Shown one piece after another: positions 15,527-25,000 of a stretch of 64,000 nucleotides of DNA. Numbering within the stretch: position 1 is the stretch's first letter; the number at the start of each line of letters is the position of its first letter. The DNA is from Aminobacterium sp. MB27-C1 (GTDB lineage Bacteria; Synergistota; Synergistia; Synergistales; Aminobacteriaceae): the NCBI RefSeq assembly GCF_030908405.1, contig NZ_CP133089.1:682001-746000 (forward strand), in the 5' to 3' direction. The notes under the pieces were generated by a model. It searched no databases, had not been told where the DNA came from, and was given only the letters and a program-made list of their open reading frames with translations. Made by a program: the position numbers and the translations under genes.

Positions 15527-15679
15527 TCTATACAAAGATAGTAACTGACTAAAGTGGGTGTTGGTAAAATATAGAAATAATTAGGAGTATTTAATCTAAT
15601 AAAAATATTATCGATTTCTTGAAAAATATTTATATTGTATATAATAGTTAAATATTAATAATTTCTTGAGGTGAGCGAA

Positions 15680-16847
15680 GTGAAAGAAAAATTTTCATAT
15701 TTTTTGCCTCCAAGTGATCAAGATTGGAGGGAAATGTGGAACAAAGGCATTTTTGTTTTTGACGCAAATTCAATCTTAAATATTTATAAATATAAAGAAA
15801 CAGCTGTTGAAGATATATTTAAAGTTTTAGAGGATGCGAAGATTAAAGGTAGGATTTTTTTACCATGGCATGCAGCAAATGAATTTTTTAATAATAGGTT
15901 AAGTGTAATAAATGAACAAGCAAAAGTATACGATGATTTTATTGAATGCATAAAAAATTTTCAAAAAAATTAGATAATTTAGCCAATAAAAACAAAAATC
16001 ACTATTGTCTTGATTGTAAGAATATTGAAAAAAGATGGACTCTCATTGTGAAGAAATGATAACACAAATAAATCAAGAAAAAGAAAGACATCCTAGCTTG
16101 TCTGAAAAAGATGGGATATTAGATAGAATATTATTTGATTTTGACACTAAAGTCGGTGCAGAACTTAGTGAAAAAGAAAAAGAAGAAAATGTCAAAGAGG
16201 CCAAACTGAGATTTGAACAAAAAATACCGCCAGGATATATGGATTCTAAAAAAGACAATGGGAACAAATATGGAGATTACTTTATATGGGAAGAAATTAT
16301 TTCCGAGGCTAAAGAGAGAAAAATGCCAGTTATGTTTATTAGTGATGATAAAAAGGATGATTGGTGGGAAAAAGGAGAGAAATCTAAAAAAATAGGTCCT
16401 AGATATGAATTAATAAAAGAGTTAAAAGATTTGTCGGGCCAACGTTTTTATATGTCTTCTATGGAGAATTTTCTGGAAAAATCTAAAGAATATTTAGATA
16501 TATCTATTTCAGATAAGTCAGTTACGAATGTAAGGGACGTGACAATCGCAGAAGTCCTAGCAGTAAGGAATAAGTTAGCACACAGTACAAGTTTACATAA
16601 TGATTTGATGCAGGAATTTAATTCACTTAATAGTAAAGAATGTTTTCAAAATATGGAAAAATTAAACGAATTGGAGCCTTATAGCGAAGAAGCCTCCCAA
16701 TCCAAGAGATTATTGAATGAATTAAATCGTTATCACAAAGAACGCTCCCAATCCAAGAGATTATTGAACAAATCAAATCGTAGTAGCCAAGAATGCCTCC
16801 AATTCTTGAAATTATTGAATAAATTAAATCATAACAGTGAAGAATAA
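15680..16847 (+). pseudogene. PIN-like (PIN_8/DUF4935-type) protein, split by two single-base shifts
   Basis: Two separate frames form one recognisable protein. The first (GTG 15680 to 15973) carries the PIN start, FVFDANSILNIYKYKE, and FLPWHAANEFFNNRL. The second (from about 16057 to 16847) carries the PIN end, PVMFISDDKKDDWWEK, with the acidic residues of the nuclease site. A third frame bridges them: from the A-run at 15963-15969 to about 16055 it reads KLDNLANKNKNHYCLDCKNIEKRWTLIVKK without a stop. Restoring one base in the A-run and one near GAAGAAATGA (16050-16058) joins all three. The C-terminus has 17-residue repeats. Either the gene is dead or the two shifts are sequencing errors in A-rich runs. 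Confidence 0.75.
16669..16830 (+). repeat. Three imperfect 51-base tandem repeats in the PIN gene
   Basis: The C-terminal region encodes three repeats of 17 residues (LNELEPYSEEASQSKRL, LNELNRYHKERSQSKRL, LNKSNRSSQECLQFLKL) and a fourth partial copy. CTCCCAATCCAAGAGATTAT is shared exactly by the first two. Expansion by slippage is likely. Confidence 0.75.
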
Positions 16848-16875
16848 ATAAAAATATTTATGTGTAAATATTTAA

Positions 16876-16934
16876 AAAGATCCAAAAAGGATCAGATTAG
16901 ATTATCATCTTAATCTGATCCTTTTTGGATCTTT
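16876..16934. terminator. 24-bp perfect inverted repeat, likely bidirectional terminator
   Basis: Arms 16876-16899 and 16911-16934 are perfect reverse complements over 24 bp (starting AAAGATCC and ending GGATCTTT), with an 11-base loop. It lies 28 bases after the PIN gene. The stem is longer than usual for a terminator, and no U-tract follows the closing TTT, so a mobile-element end or processing hairpin is also possible. Confidence 0.55.
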
Positions 16935-17304
16935 GGGGGGCATATTGTAAGCTAATTATCAGTTGTGAGGTATAGCTAAGAAGTAGAAAATGAGATTTTG
17001 AAATGTATTTCCGCATATGAATAAAGTGTAGCAGATAGCTCTCTCTATACATGCTACATGCTAATGGAAGAAAGATTGTTTGGGGTTAATTGAGGTACAA
17101 TATTTGTAAAAATTATGCGTCCTTGAGGTGCCTGTTTCTTTTTCTTTAAATTGTTTTGGGATTAAATTTTTGAAAAGTAATTACATTACGTAGTTTGTTT
17201 TTAAAATAATCTAAGAAGGTTATCCTTTTTAGTCAGTTTAAAAGTGTTTTCTACTGCAAACTACTGAAATAGAAGCAATAACTTAGACTGGGAGGCATGC
17301 CTAA
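16935..17304. other. Intergenic region before the SIR2-HerA operon
   Basis: This AT-rich stretch of 370 bases holds no gene that I can support. It should carry the promoter of the SIR2 operon. The SIR2 ribosome binding site (GGGAGG, 17290-17295) is at its end. I see no inverted repeat strong enough to name an operator. Confidence 0.4.
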
Positions 17305-18651
17305 ATGAGTTGGGAAGGAAAACATATTCTTAAAGTGGGTACTAAAAAACAATTTGGAATATCTGATTCTGAATTGGATGAAGAAAAACTAAAAAGAGAT
17401 ATCGAATCTTGGCTTGCGGCTGTTTTCCAAAGTGAACATCTCTCTTTATTGTTAGGCAGTGGATTTACCACTGCGGTTGCAACTAAAGCTGGAGTAAAAG
17501 GAGCTGGCATGGACTGCGATTATGCGGAGTTTAGTCATGGTGAAGAGTTAAAATTAGCTGCAGAAAAAGTGGCAAAGGCTACAGGACGTGGTGAGCCAAA
17601 TATTGAAGATCAAATTCGTGTGGCAAATATATTAGCTCAGGGATTAGAAATTATGAGAAAAGATGAAGAAGCCATGGAGGTAAAAAAGGCGTTATTAGAA
17701 TTAATAAGAAAATTTATAAATAATATTTCGCGAAGTGAACAAAATATTAGAAAGGCTATTGAGCGAGAAGCTAACGAGGAAGAAAAATTACATCTGGAAA
17801 CAAATAGCGATGAGGAAAACGTAACATCGAAATCACTGGTCGTGCTTGTCTCATTTTTATTAAGTTTTGCAAGCAGAACTGCGACGCGAGAACGACTTAA
17901 TATTTTTACGACTAACTACGACCGACTTATTGAATACGGTGCTGATATGGCTGGTTTACATTTAATAGATAGATTTGTTGGAATCCTTGAACCTGTTTTT
18001 AGATCATCAAGACTTGATATAGATATGCATTATAATCCACCTGGAATAAGAGGTGAGCCTAGATACCTTGAAGGAGTAGTTCGGTTTACTAAACTTCATG
18101 GTTCATTAGATTGGATTTATAGGGATGGTTTTGTCAGAAAAATTGGTTTGCCATTTGGGTTTGAATATGACCACCCGGCATTTGAAAACAGATCTCATAC
18201 GCAGGTAATGATCTATCCAAATGCTGCAAAAGATAGAGAAACAGCTGAATATCCTTATGTTGAACTGTTTCGTGATTACGCAGCTGCCATATGTCGCCCC
18301 AATTCTTCGCTTGTAACTTACGGCTATGGTTTTGGTGATGATCATATAAATAGGAGCATAGCAGATATGCTTACAATCCCTTCGACCCATTTGGTCATTA
18401 TCTCACACGGAGATAAAAGTGGAAGAATATGTAATTTTTATAATAACGTTGGTCATGATGCGCAAATTTCGTTATTGATAGGGACACATTTAGGGGATAT
18501 ACAGCAACTTGTTAAGTACTATCTTCCCAAACCGGCAATTGATCCAATTACAATGCGTCAAGCTAGTTTGCTTAAAAATAGGGGATGGAGTTCCAATAAA
18601 GAAGATGAAGAAAAAATGAAAAATTTCCCCTATAAGGAGGATGTGTTGTAA
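17305..18651 (+). CDS. SIR2-domain protein of a SIR2-HerA defence module
   Basis: This 448-residue protein contains a SIR2-like NAD-binding domain (SIR2_2 type). Motifs are LLLGSGFT (GSG 51-53, nucleotide loop), IFTTNYDRLIE (Asn204, Asp206), KLHGSLDW (His265, the expected catalytic histidine) and YGYGFGDDHINRSIADM (about 340-356). In known anti-phage systems such domains hydrolyse NAD+ on infection and stop growth. An inserted helical, acidic segment (about 115-175) separates the first two motifs. GGGAGG lies 9 bases before ATG 17305. The stop overlaps the HerA start by one base, so the proteins are made together, as in described SIR2-HerA complexes. The DNA is AT-rich compared with sbcCD downstream. 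Confidence 0.85.
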   Translation: MSWEGKHILKVGTKKQFGISDSELDEEKLKRDIESWLAAVFQSEHLSLLLGSGFTTAVATKAGVKGAGMDCDYAEFSHGEELKLAAEKVAKATGRGEPNIEDQIRVANILAQGLEIMRKDEEAMEVKKALLELIRKFINNISRSEQNIRKAIEREANEEEKLHLETNSDEENVTSKSLVVLVSFLLSFASRTATRERLNIFTTNYDRLIEYGADMAGLHLIDRFVGILEPVFRSSRLDIDMHYNPPGIRGEPRYLEGVVRFTKLHGSLDWIYRDGFVRKIGLPFGFEYDHPAFENRSHTQVMIYPNAAKDRETAEYPYVELFRDYAAAICRPNSSLVTYGYGFGDDHINRSIADMLTIPSTHLVIISHGDKSGRICNFYNNVGHDAQISLLIGTHLGDIQQLVKYYLPKPAIDPITMRQASLLKNRGWSSNKEDEEKMKNFPYKEDVL

Positions 18652-20777
18652 TGACATCTCCTATATCTAATATATCAATGCGGACTGTTGGGACTGTAGA
18701 AAGTGTTTCTTCTGACGAAATTAAGGTCTTGTTGGATATAGATGCACCACGAAATATAGCTTTAAATACGGGTGTTCCCATTTCTTTCCCTAAAATAAAT
18801 AGTTTCCTTTTGTTGCCTAACGAGGTAGGTGCTGTTGTAGGTTCTGTTATTTGGGTTGGGGTAGAGCGTTCCGCATACCCTAAAAGGCAGGGGTTAAAAG
18901 ATTTTGGGCTTATTGATTTACCGTTCCCATTAAGAAAAATGATTTTAACCCCTATTGGAACTCTTACATCAAAGGAAGGGCAGTGGAAATTAGAAAGAGG
19001 GGTTCAAAGTTTCCCTTCAGTAGGAGATCCTGTTATTTTACCTACGCAGGAACAAAGTATTGCTATTGTTACAAATTATGAAAAAAATAGTAGGTTGAAA
19101 ATAGGAACGTGTCCTACTGCTCATAATGCTTTAATTCAAGTAGATCCAGATAAACTTTTTGGGAGGCATCTGGCAGTGTTAGGTAATACCGGCAGTGGAA
19201 AATCGTGTACTTTGGCTGTACTGATACGTTCCTCTGTAGAGGCGGCACAATCTAATTTAAAACAAGAGGAGTCTGATCCTAAAAGAGATGAACAAAAGAA
19301 TACTAACGCACGATTTATTATACTTGATCCTAATGGAGAGTATTCTAATTGCTTTCAAGATTTAGGTTCAGGATGTCGTGTCTTTAAAGTACCTCCTTTT
19401 GAATATAAAAGTGCGGAAGAATTTGTTTTACCAGCTTGGATGTGGAATAGTTCTGAATGGGCTGCAGTCGCACAAGCTGCACCTAAAGCTCAAAAGCCCT
19501 TGTTACAGACAGCCCTAAGAGATTTGCGTTCTGGATATTCTCAGGAGCTTAATCTTAGAACTAGGATACAGACACGGTGTAATTTGGTTCTGAAATGGTT
19601 GCTAGGGTTTGAAGGAAAAGGTGCTACAGGGTTCCCCGAGAATAAGGATTGTGGAACAATGTTACATGCATTCCAAGAAGATATTAATATATATAAAAGC
19701 GATTTGGCTGCAGGTGATGTATTAATTAAACCTATGTCGGATCTTGGAAAAGAGTTAGATAAAATTTATAAGGAGAACTTCATCGACAACAAAAAATATT
19801 ACGGAGACTTTTCTGATAGCTCGCTCTCTAAAATTATTAAATTGATTAAAGAAGTTCTTGCACAGTATCCCCAAAAAAAACAATATATTAGTGCTAATGA
19901 AGATATGCCGATTAGATTTGATGCGAGTAATTTGGCCAATTATTTAGAAGTATTGGCGAGTCAACAAAGTGGCAATTCCAGCCAGTATATTCCTATGATG
20001 GTCATGAGAATTAAAACGATGCTTTCTGATTCCAGAATGAAAGATGTTGTAAATCCGAATGATCCGCCATCTCTACAAGAATGGCTCGAAAAATATATAG
20101 GCTCAAATCAAGGGGAAAATGGTCCAGTCGCTGTTATTGATCTCTCATTAGTTCCTTATGAAATTTTACATCTCGTTATTGCAATTACTTCAAGGTTAAT
20201 TATTGAAGCCTTACAGCGATATAAAAAATTATATAAAGAAAATCTTCCAACGGTATTGGTTCTCGAAGAAGCCCACACATTTGTAGCAAAAAAAATGCCT
20301 CATGGTGATGAAATACCAACTCCTGCAGATATGTGTCGATGCATTTTTGAACGTATTGCACGGGAAGGACGTAAATTTGGTTTAGGATTGGTACTTTCTT
20401 CGCAAAGGCCATCAGAACTTTCTGAAACGGTTTTATCACAGTGTAATACCTTCTTATTACATAGAATTACAAATGACCGAGATCAAGAACTAGTTAGTCG
20501 ACTAGTTCCTGATACGACAAGAGGGTTATTAAAAGAGCTTCCAAGTTTACCAAAAAGACATTGTATTTTATTAGGCGTCACTTCAAAAATTCCTGTTTTA
20601 GTTGAAGTTAAGGATCTTAAAAAAGAGCAACAACCGGAATCTGAAGATCCTGATTTTTGGGATGTTTGGACTTTTCAAAAAGAAAGAAAAGTCGATTGGA
20701 GCAAAATCGCGAATATCTGGATTGGAACTTCTCCAGAAGATACAAGTGATTTCGCTTCACAGGAGGAAGCCCAATGA
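18651..20777 (+). CDS. HerA-type hexameric ATPase
   Basis: This 708-residue protein is a HerA/DUF87-family DNA translocase. The N-terminal beta-barrel (HAS-barrel-like, about 10-150) is followed by Walker A GNTGSGKS (178-185), FIILDPNGEYS, a helical insertion, Walker B VLVLEEAHTF (about 532-541) and a sensor/arginine region EGRKFGLGLVLSSQRPSELSETVLSQCNTFLLHRI. HerA rings act with a nuclease in archaeal end resection and with SIR2 or other effectors in bacterial defence. The start overlaps the SIR2 stop (TAATG) and the end overlaps the sbcD start by 4 bases (ATGA). It would form a ring bound by the SIR2 protein and could also serve SbcCD. Confidence 0.88.
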   Translation: MTSPISNISMRTVGTVESVSSDEIKVLLDIDAPRNIALNTGVPISFPKINSFLLLPNEVGAVVGSVIWVGVERSAYPKRQGLKDFGLIDLPFPLRKMILTPIGTLTSKEGQWKLERGVQSFPSVGDPVILPTQEQSIAIVTNYEKNSRLKIGTCPTAHNALIQVDPDKLFGRHLAVLGNTGSGKSCTLAVLIRSSVEAAQSNLKQEESDPKRDEQKNTNARFIILDPNGEYSNCFQDLGSGCRVFKVPPFEYKSAEEFVLPAWMWNSSEWAAVAQAAPKAQKPLLQTALRDLRSGYSQELNLRTRIQTRCNLVLKWLLGFEGKGATGFPENKDCGTMLHAFQEDINIYKSDLAAGDVLIKPMSDLGKELDKIYKENFIDNKKYYGDFSDSSLSKIIKLIKEVLAQYPQKKQYISANEDMPIRFDASNLANYLEVLASQQSGNSSQYIPMMVMRIKTMLSDSRMKDVVNPNDPPSLQEWLEKYIGSNQGENGPVAVIDLSLVPYEILHLVIAITSRLIIEALQRYKKLYKENLPTVLVLEEAHTFVAKKMPHGDEIPTPADMCRCIFERIAREGRKFGLGLVLSSQRPSELSETVLSQCNTFLLHRITNDRDQELVSRLVPDTTRGLLKELPSLPKRHCILLGVTSKIPVLVEVKDLKKEQQPESEDPDFWDVWTFQKERKVDWSKIANIWIGTSPEDTSDFASQEEAQ

Positions 20778-22015
20778 AGATTCTTCATACATCAGACTGG
20801 CACCTGGGACGCTCCCTTTACGGGCGCAAACGCTACGACGAGTTTTCCCAATTTCTAGGCTGGCTCGGCACAACTATCGAAGCCGAAAATGTCGACGCAC
20901 TGCTCGTCGCCGGAGATGTTTTTGACACGAGCACTCCCAGCAACCGCGCTCAGGAGCTTTACTACAACTTTCTCTGCACAGTCTCTCGTTCCTGTTGCCG
21001 GCACGTTGTCATTATTGCAGGAAACCACGATTCCCCCTCATTCCTGAACGCTCCGAAAGAGATTCTCAAAGCTCTGAACGTCCACGTTGTGGGTTCCATA
21101 ACAGATAACCCGGAAGACGAAATTATCGTGCTGAGAGATAGAAGCCAAAAGCCGGAAGCCATAGTCTGCGCGGTTCCATATCTTCGGGATAAAGATATTC
21201 GCGTTGTCGAGGCCGGCGAAACGATTAAAGATAAGAATGAGAAGCTCATCGAAGGTCTTACAACTCACTATGGAACCGTCTGTGACATTGCCGAGAAGAA
21301 GCGCGCCGAGTTTAAGAAAGATAGCGGAGTAGATATTCCAATTATCGCAATGGGGCACCTTTTCACGGTGGGAGGCAAAACGGTGGACGGGGACGGCGTC
21401 AGAGAGTTGTACGTCGGCTCACTGGCTCACGTGGCGGCCGACCGCTTCCCTTCGTCTATCGACTACCTGGCGTTGGGACACCTCCACGTTCCTCAGTGTG
21501 TGGGAAATACTGATCACATCCGTTACTGTGGCGCTCCCATCCCTATGGGCTACGGCGAGGCCCGTCAGAATAAAAAGGTGATTATTGTTGAATTCAACAG
21601 CACGACGCCAGACGTTCGCGACATTCAGGTTCCGTGCTTTCAGCATTTGGAACGCATCGTGGGTTCCCTTGATGAAATAGAGTCGAAAATTGAGGAACTC
21701 AAGGGGCAGGGCAGCTCCGCGTGGCTTGAGATCGAGTATACGGGCACAAGCGTTGTTGGAAACCTGCGAGAGGTTCTGGAAGAGGCAATCTCGGGCAGTT
21801 CCATGGAAATTAGGCGAATAAAAAACAGACAGATTATTGAAAATGCCACCCTTACTCTTGAGGAAAGCGAGACCCTCGACGATATGACAGTGAACGACAT
21901 TTTTGAACGCTGCCTTGACGACTACGGCGTTTCTCAGGAAGAGCGGGAAGAGCTTATCACGGCATATAACGAGATAGTCAGGTCTCTTTATGAAGACGAC
22001 GTTAACGCAGAATAG
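20774..22015 (+). CDS. sbcD: Nuclease SbcCD subunit D (Mre11-like)
   Basis: This 413-residue calcineurin-like phosphoesterase is the Mre11-type nuclease of the SbcCD complex. It degrades hairpins and protein-blocked DNA ends with manganese. Motifs are HTSDWHLGR (Asp8, His10), AGDVFD (Asp48), GNHD (Asn84, His85), IAMGHLF and LALGHLHVPQ, followed by the capping domain and a C-terminal SbcC-binding region. The length is normal. Base composition shifts sharply upward in G+C at this gene relative to herA, although they overlap by 4 bases, suggesting that the SIR2-herA pair was inserted precisely in front of a resident sbcDC operon. Confidence 0.95.
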   Translation: MKILHTSDWHLGRSLYGRKRYDEFSQFLGWLGTTIEAENVDALLVAGDVFDTSTPSNRAQELYYNFLCTVSRSCCRHVVIIAGNHDSPSFLNAPKEILKALNVHVVGSITDNPEDEIIVLRDRSQKPEAIVCAVPYLRDKDIRVVEAGETIKDKNEKLIEGLTTHYGTVCDIAEKKRAEFKKDSGVDIPIIAMGHLFTVGGKTVDGDGVRELYVGSLAHVAADRFPSSIDYLALGHLHVPQCVGNTDHIRYCGAPIPMGYGEARQNKKVIIVEFNSTTPDVRDIQVPCFQHLERIVGSLDEIESKIEELKGQGSSAWLEIEYTGTSVVGNLREVLEEAISGSSMEIRRIKNRQIIENATLTLEESETLDDMTVNDIFERCLDDYGVSQEEREELITAYNEIVRSLYEDDVNAE

Positions 22016-22026
22016 GGAGGCTGAAC

Positions 22027-25000
22027 ATGAAAATTCTTGAACTCCGATTTAAAAATCTGAACTCCCTTTACGGAGAGTGGCGTATCGATTTTACAGATCC
22101 AGCATATATGACGAACGGCCTCTTTGCAATCACGGGGCCTACAGGCGCCGGCAAATCCACCATACTTGACGCAATCTGCCTGGCTTTGTACGGGGCGACT
22201 CCTCGACTCGGGCGGATCACGAAGAGTGGCAACGAAATCATGTCTCGTCAGACGGCGGAGTGCTTTGCAGAGGTTGTTTTCGAATCTCAGGCAGGGCGTT
22301 TTCGTTGTTTCTGGGAACAACATCGCGCCCACGGCAAAACTGATGGAAACCTCGTCGATGCACATCATGAGATCAGCGAAGTGAAAGACGATGGGCCAGG
22401 CAAAGTTATAGAGTCGAAAAAGAGCCTGGTTCCGGGCGTTATCGTAGATAAAATTGGAATGGATTTCGACCGATTTACAAGATCAATTCTCCTTGCGCAG
22501 GGCAGCTTCGATACCTTCCTGAAGGCCAATCCGGAGCAAAAATCTGAAATACTCGAACAGATAACCGGCACCGAGATTTATTCTGAAATTTCACGGCGTG
22601 TCCAGAAGCGTCATAGTAGAGAAAAAGATGCGTTAGGCCTGCTGGAAGCCGAGGCCTCTGGCATTGAACTTCTCACTCCCGAGCGGGAATGCGAGATTGG
22701 GCACGAGATAGCCGAAAAACGCGAAGAAGAGGCAGCACTTGCCGATCAGCGGGAGAAAATGGAGCGCGCCCTTTCATGGCTGAAAGATATAGAAGCACTT
22801 CATGAAGAGATTGCTTCCCTCTCTGAGGAATCCGCGAAGCTCACATCCGAAATTGAAGAGTTCAAACCGGAGCGTGAACGCCTTGACCATGCCCAGAAAG
22901 CGGCCGAACTTGACGGCGAATATGCCAGGCTGGCAGAGGTTCGGAAGGTTCAGAGCGATGATAGAGCCTCGTTGGAAAAGCTGGAAGGGGAGCTTCCCGG
23001 GCTTGAGGGTTCCTTTAAAGAGTGTGAAGAGAGCTTGAAAAAAGCAGAGCAGCAGACCGAAAAAGCCAAAGACGAGCTGAACCAAGAGGTTCCTCTTATT
23101 AAAAATGTGCGTTTGCTCGACCAAAATCTCGCCCTGAAAGGGGAAGACGTCGAATCGTGCGCCAAGAAGTGTACAGGGGATGCCGAGGCGATTGAGGCAA
23201 AGGAGAAGGAGAGGAGCGTAACACAAGAGGAGCACAACAGAGCTGACGAAAAGTTGAAAGCCGTTCAAGAATACCTTGAGGCTAACTGCGAAGATAAGGG
23301 GTTGGTGAGCGGCTTTACGGGAATAGAACAGCAGCTGGCCCATCTCGGTAGTGAGCAGAAGGCCATTATTCAACAAGAGACGAAGGCGCAACAGGCTCAG
23401 GCACAGCTTGCCGATTGTTGTGAAAGGCTGAGAGAGTGCGGCAGAAAGAACGACGTTTTCAAGAAGCAGGTTGAAGAAGCTGTCAAGGCTCACGAAGAGG
23501 CGCAAAAAGAGCTTGAAACTCTCTTGGCAGGACGATTGCTTCGTGAATATCGCGCCGAAAAAGATGCATTGCTACGTGAAGGTGATCTCCTTAGTAAGAT
23601 AGCGAAACTTGAAGATTACAGAGCCCAACTCGAAGACGGCAAACCGTGTCCACTCTGTGGAGCTACGGTCCATCCCTATGCTGAGGGGAATGTTCCCCTC
23701 CCTGATGGAACGCAGAAGAAGATCGATGAGCTGACGGGGTTCATAGAAGCGGCAGAAGCTTTGGGTGAAGACGTAAAAGAGCGTGAAGCAGCTGAGCGGG
23801 AGGCTGTGAGCAAACTAAAAGAGTTGGAAAGCGATGCTCGGCTCGTTACACAAGAGAAGGAAAGGGCGGAAAAAGATCTCTCAGACTTGAATGAGACGCT
23901 ACAAAAGATGAGAGACGACTATGATCGCTTAAAGGTAACTGTATCAGAGAAACTTCACCCCCTCGGTGTCGACCTCACATCAGAGACAGACGTTTCTTCG
24001 TTGCGTGAGGCGTTGCATGAACGGCTCGAAGCATGGCAGATCCATGTCGATGAGAAGGAAAAAATAGAAAGAGAGCGCTTTCAGCTTGAAAAAACGTTGG
24101 GGAAGCTCGATGGTGAGATTGAGACGCAGAAGAAGGATTTGGCAGAGAAAAAACAGGCCTTACAGTCGGCTCAAGATGGATATACGAGCGCAAAGACTGA
24201 GCGCCAGAAGCTCTACGGAGATAAAGATCCCGACAAAGAAGAAGAGCGCATGAACCAACAGATTGCCAAGGCTGATGAGGTAGAGAGAGAGGCACGAAAT
24301 CAGCTTAACCTAGCGCAACAGAAGCTGACCGCAACGAAGGCAAGCATAGAGTCGCTCAGTAAGAAGATTGGGGAGAGAGCGTCGCTGCTTGACGAGCTCG
24401 AGTCGGCGTTTCATATCTCTTTGCATGCGGGCGGGTTCGGCGATGAGGCGCGGTTCCTTCAGGCTCGCCTTACATCTTCGGAACGGATGGCACTGGCAAA
24501 CAGGGCAAAGAGCCTCGACAACCGGCAGACGGAACTCAAGGCCAAAGAGGAAGACCGCAAAGAGCGTTTGGCGGCTGAAATTGCCAAAAAGGTGACGGAT
24601 GAGGGGCGTGAAGAGCTTGAACCCCAATTCAGGGAGTGCGAAGAAAATCTGAAGCTTCTTCGTGACGTTATTGCGGGGTTGAAACAGCAACTTGTCTCGA
24701 ACAGCCAGAATAAAGAGCGCATGAAAGAGAAGCAGGGGGCCATTGAGGAGCAGAAAAAAGAGTGCAATCGATGGGCTAAACTGCATAGTCTCATAGGGTC
24801 GGCAGATGGTAAAAAGTACCGAAATTTTGCGCAGGGGCAGACCTTCAAATTGATGGTGTCTCATGCCAATCGGCAGCTTGCGAAAATGACAGATCGCTAC
24901 CTTCTGATACAAAATGAGGAACAGCCGCTGGAGCTTGATGTTATCGACAACTACCAGGCGGGGGAGGTCAGATCGACGAAAAACCTCTCTGGTGGAGAAA

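Noticed and set aside
15963-16058. Programmed frameshifting in the PIN gene
   Set aside because: Two separate shifts without a slippery heptamer plus downstream structure make a programmed mechanism unlikely; decay or sequence error is simpler.
22774-23505. 243-codon frame opposite sbcC
   Set aside because: It is the Leu/Phe-rich antisense of a coiled-coil gene, an expected artefact of Glu/Lys-rich coding DNA.
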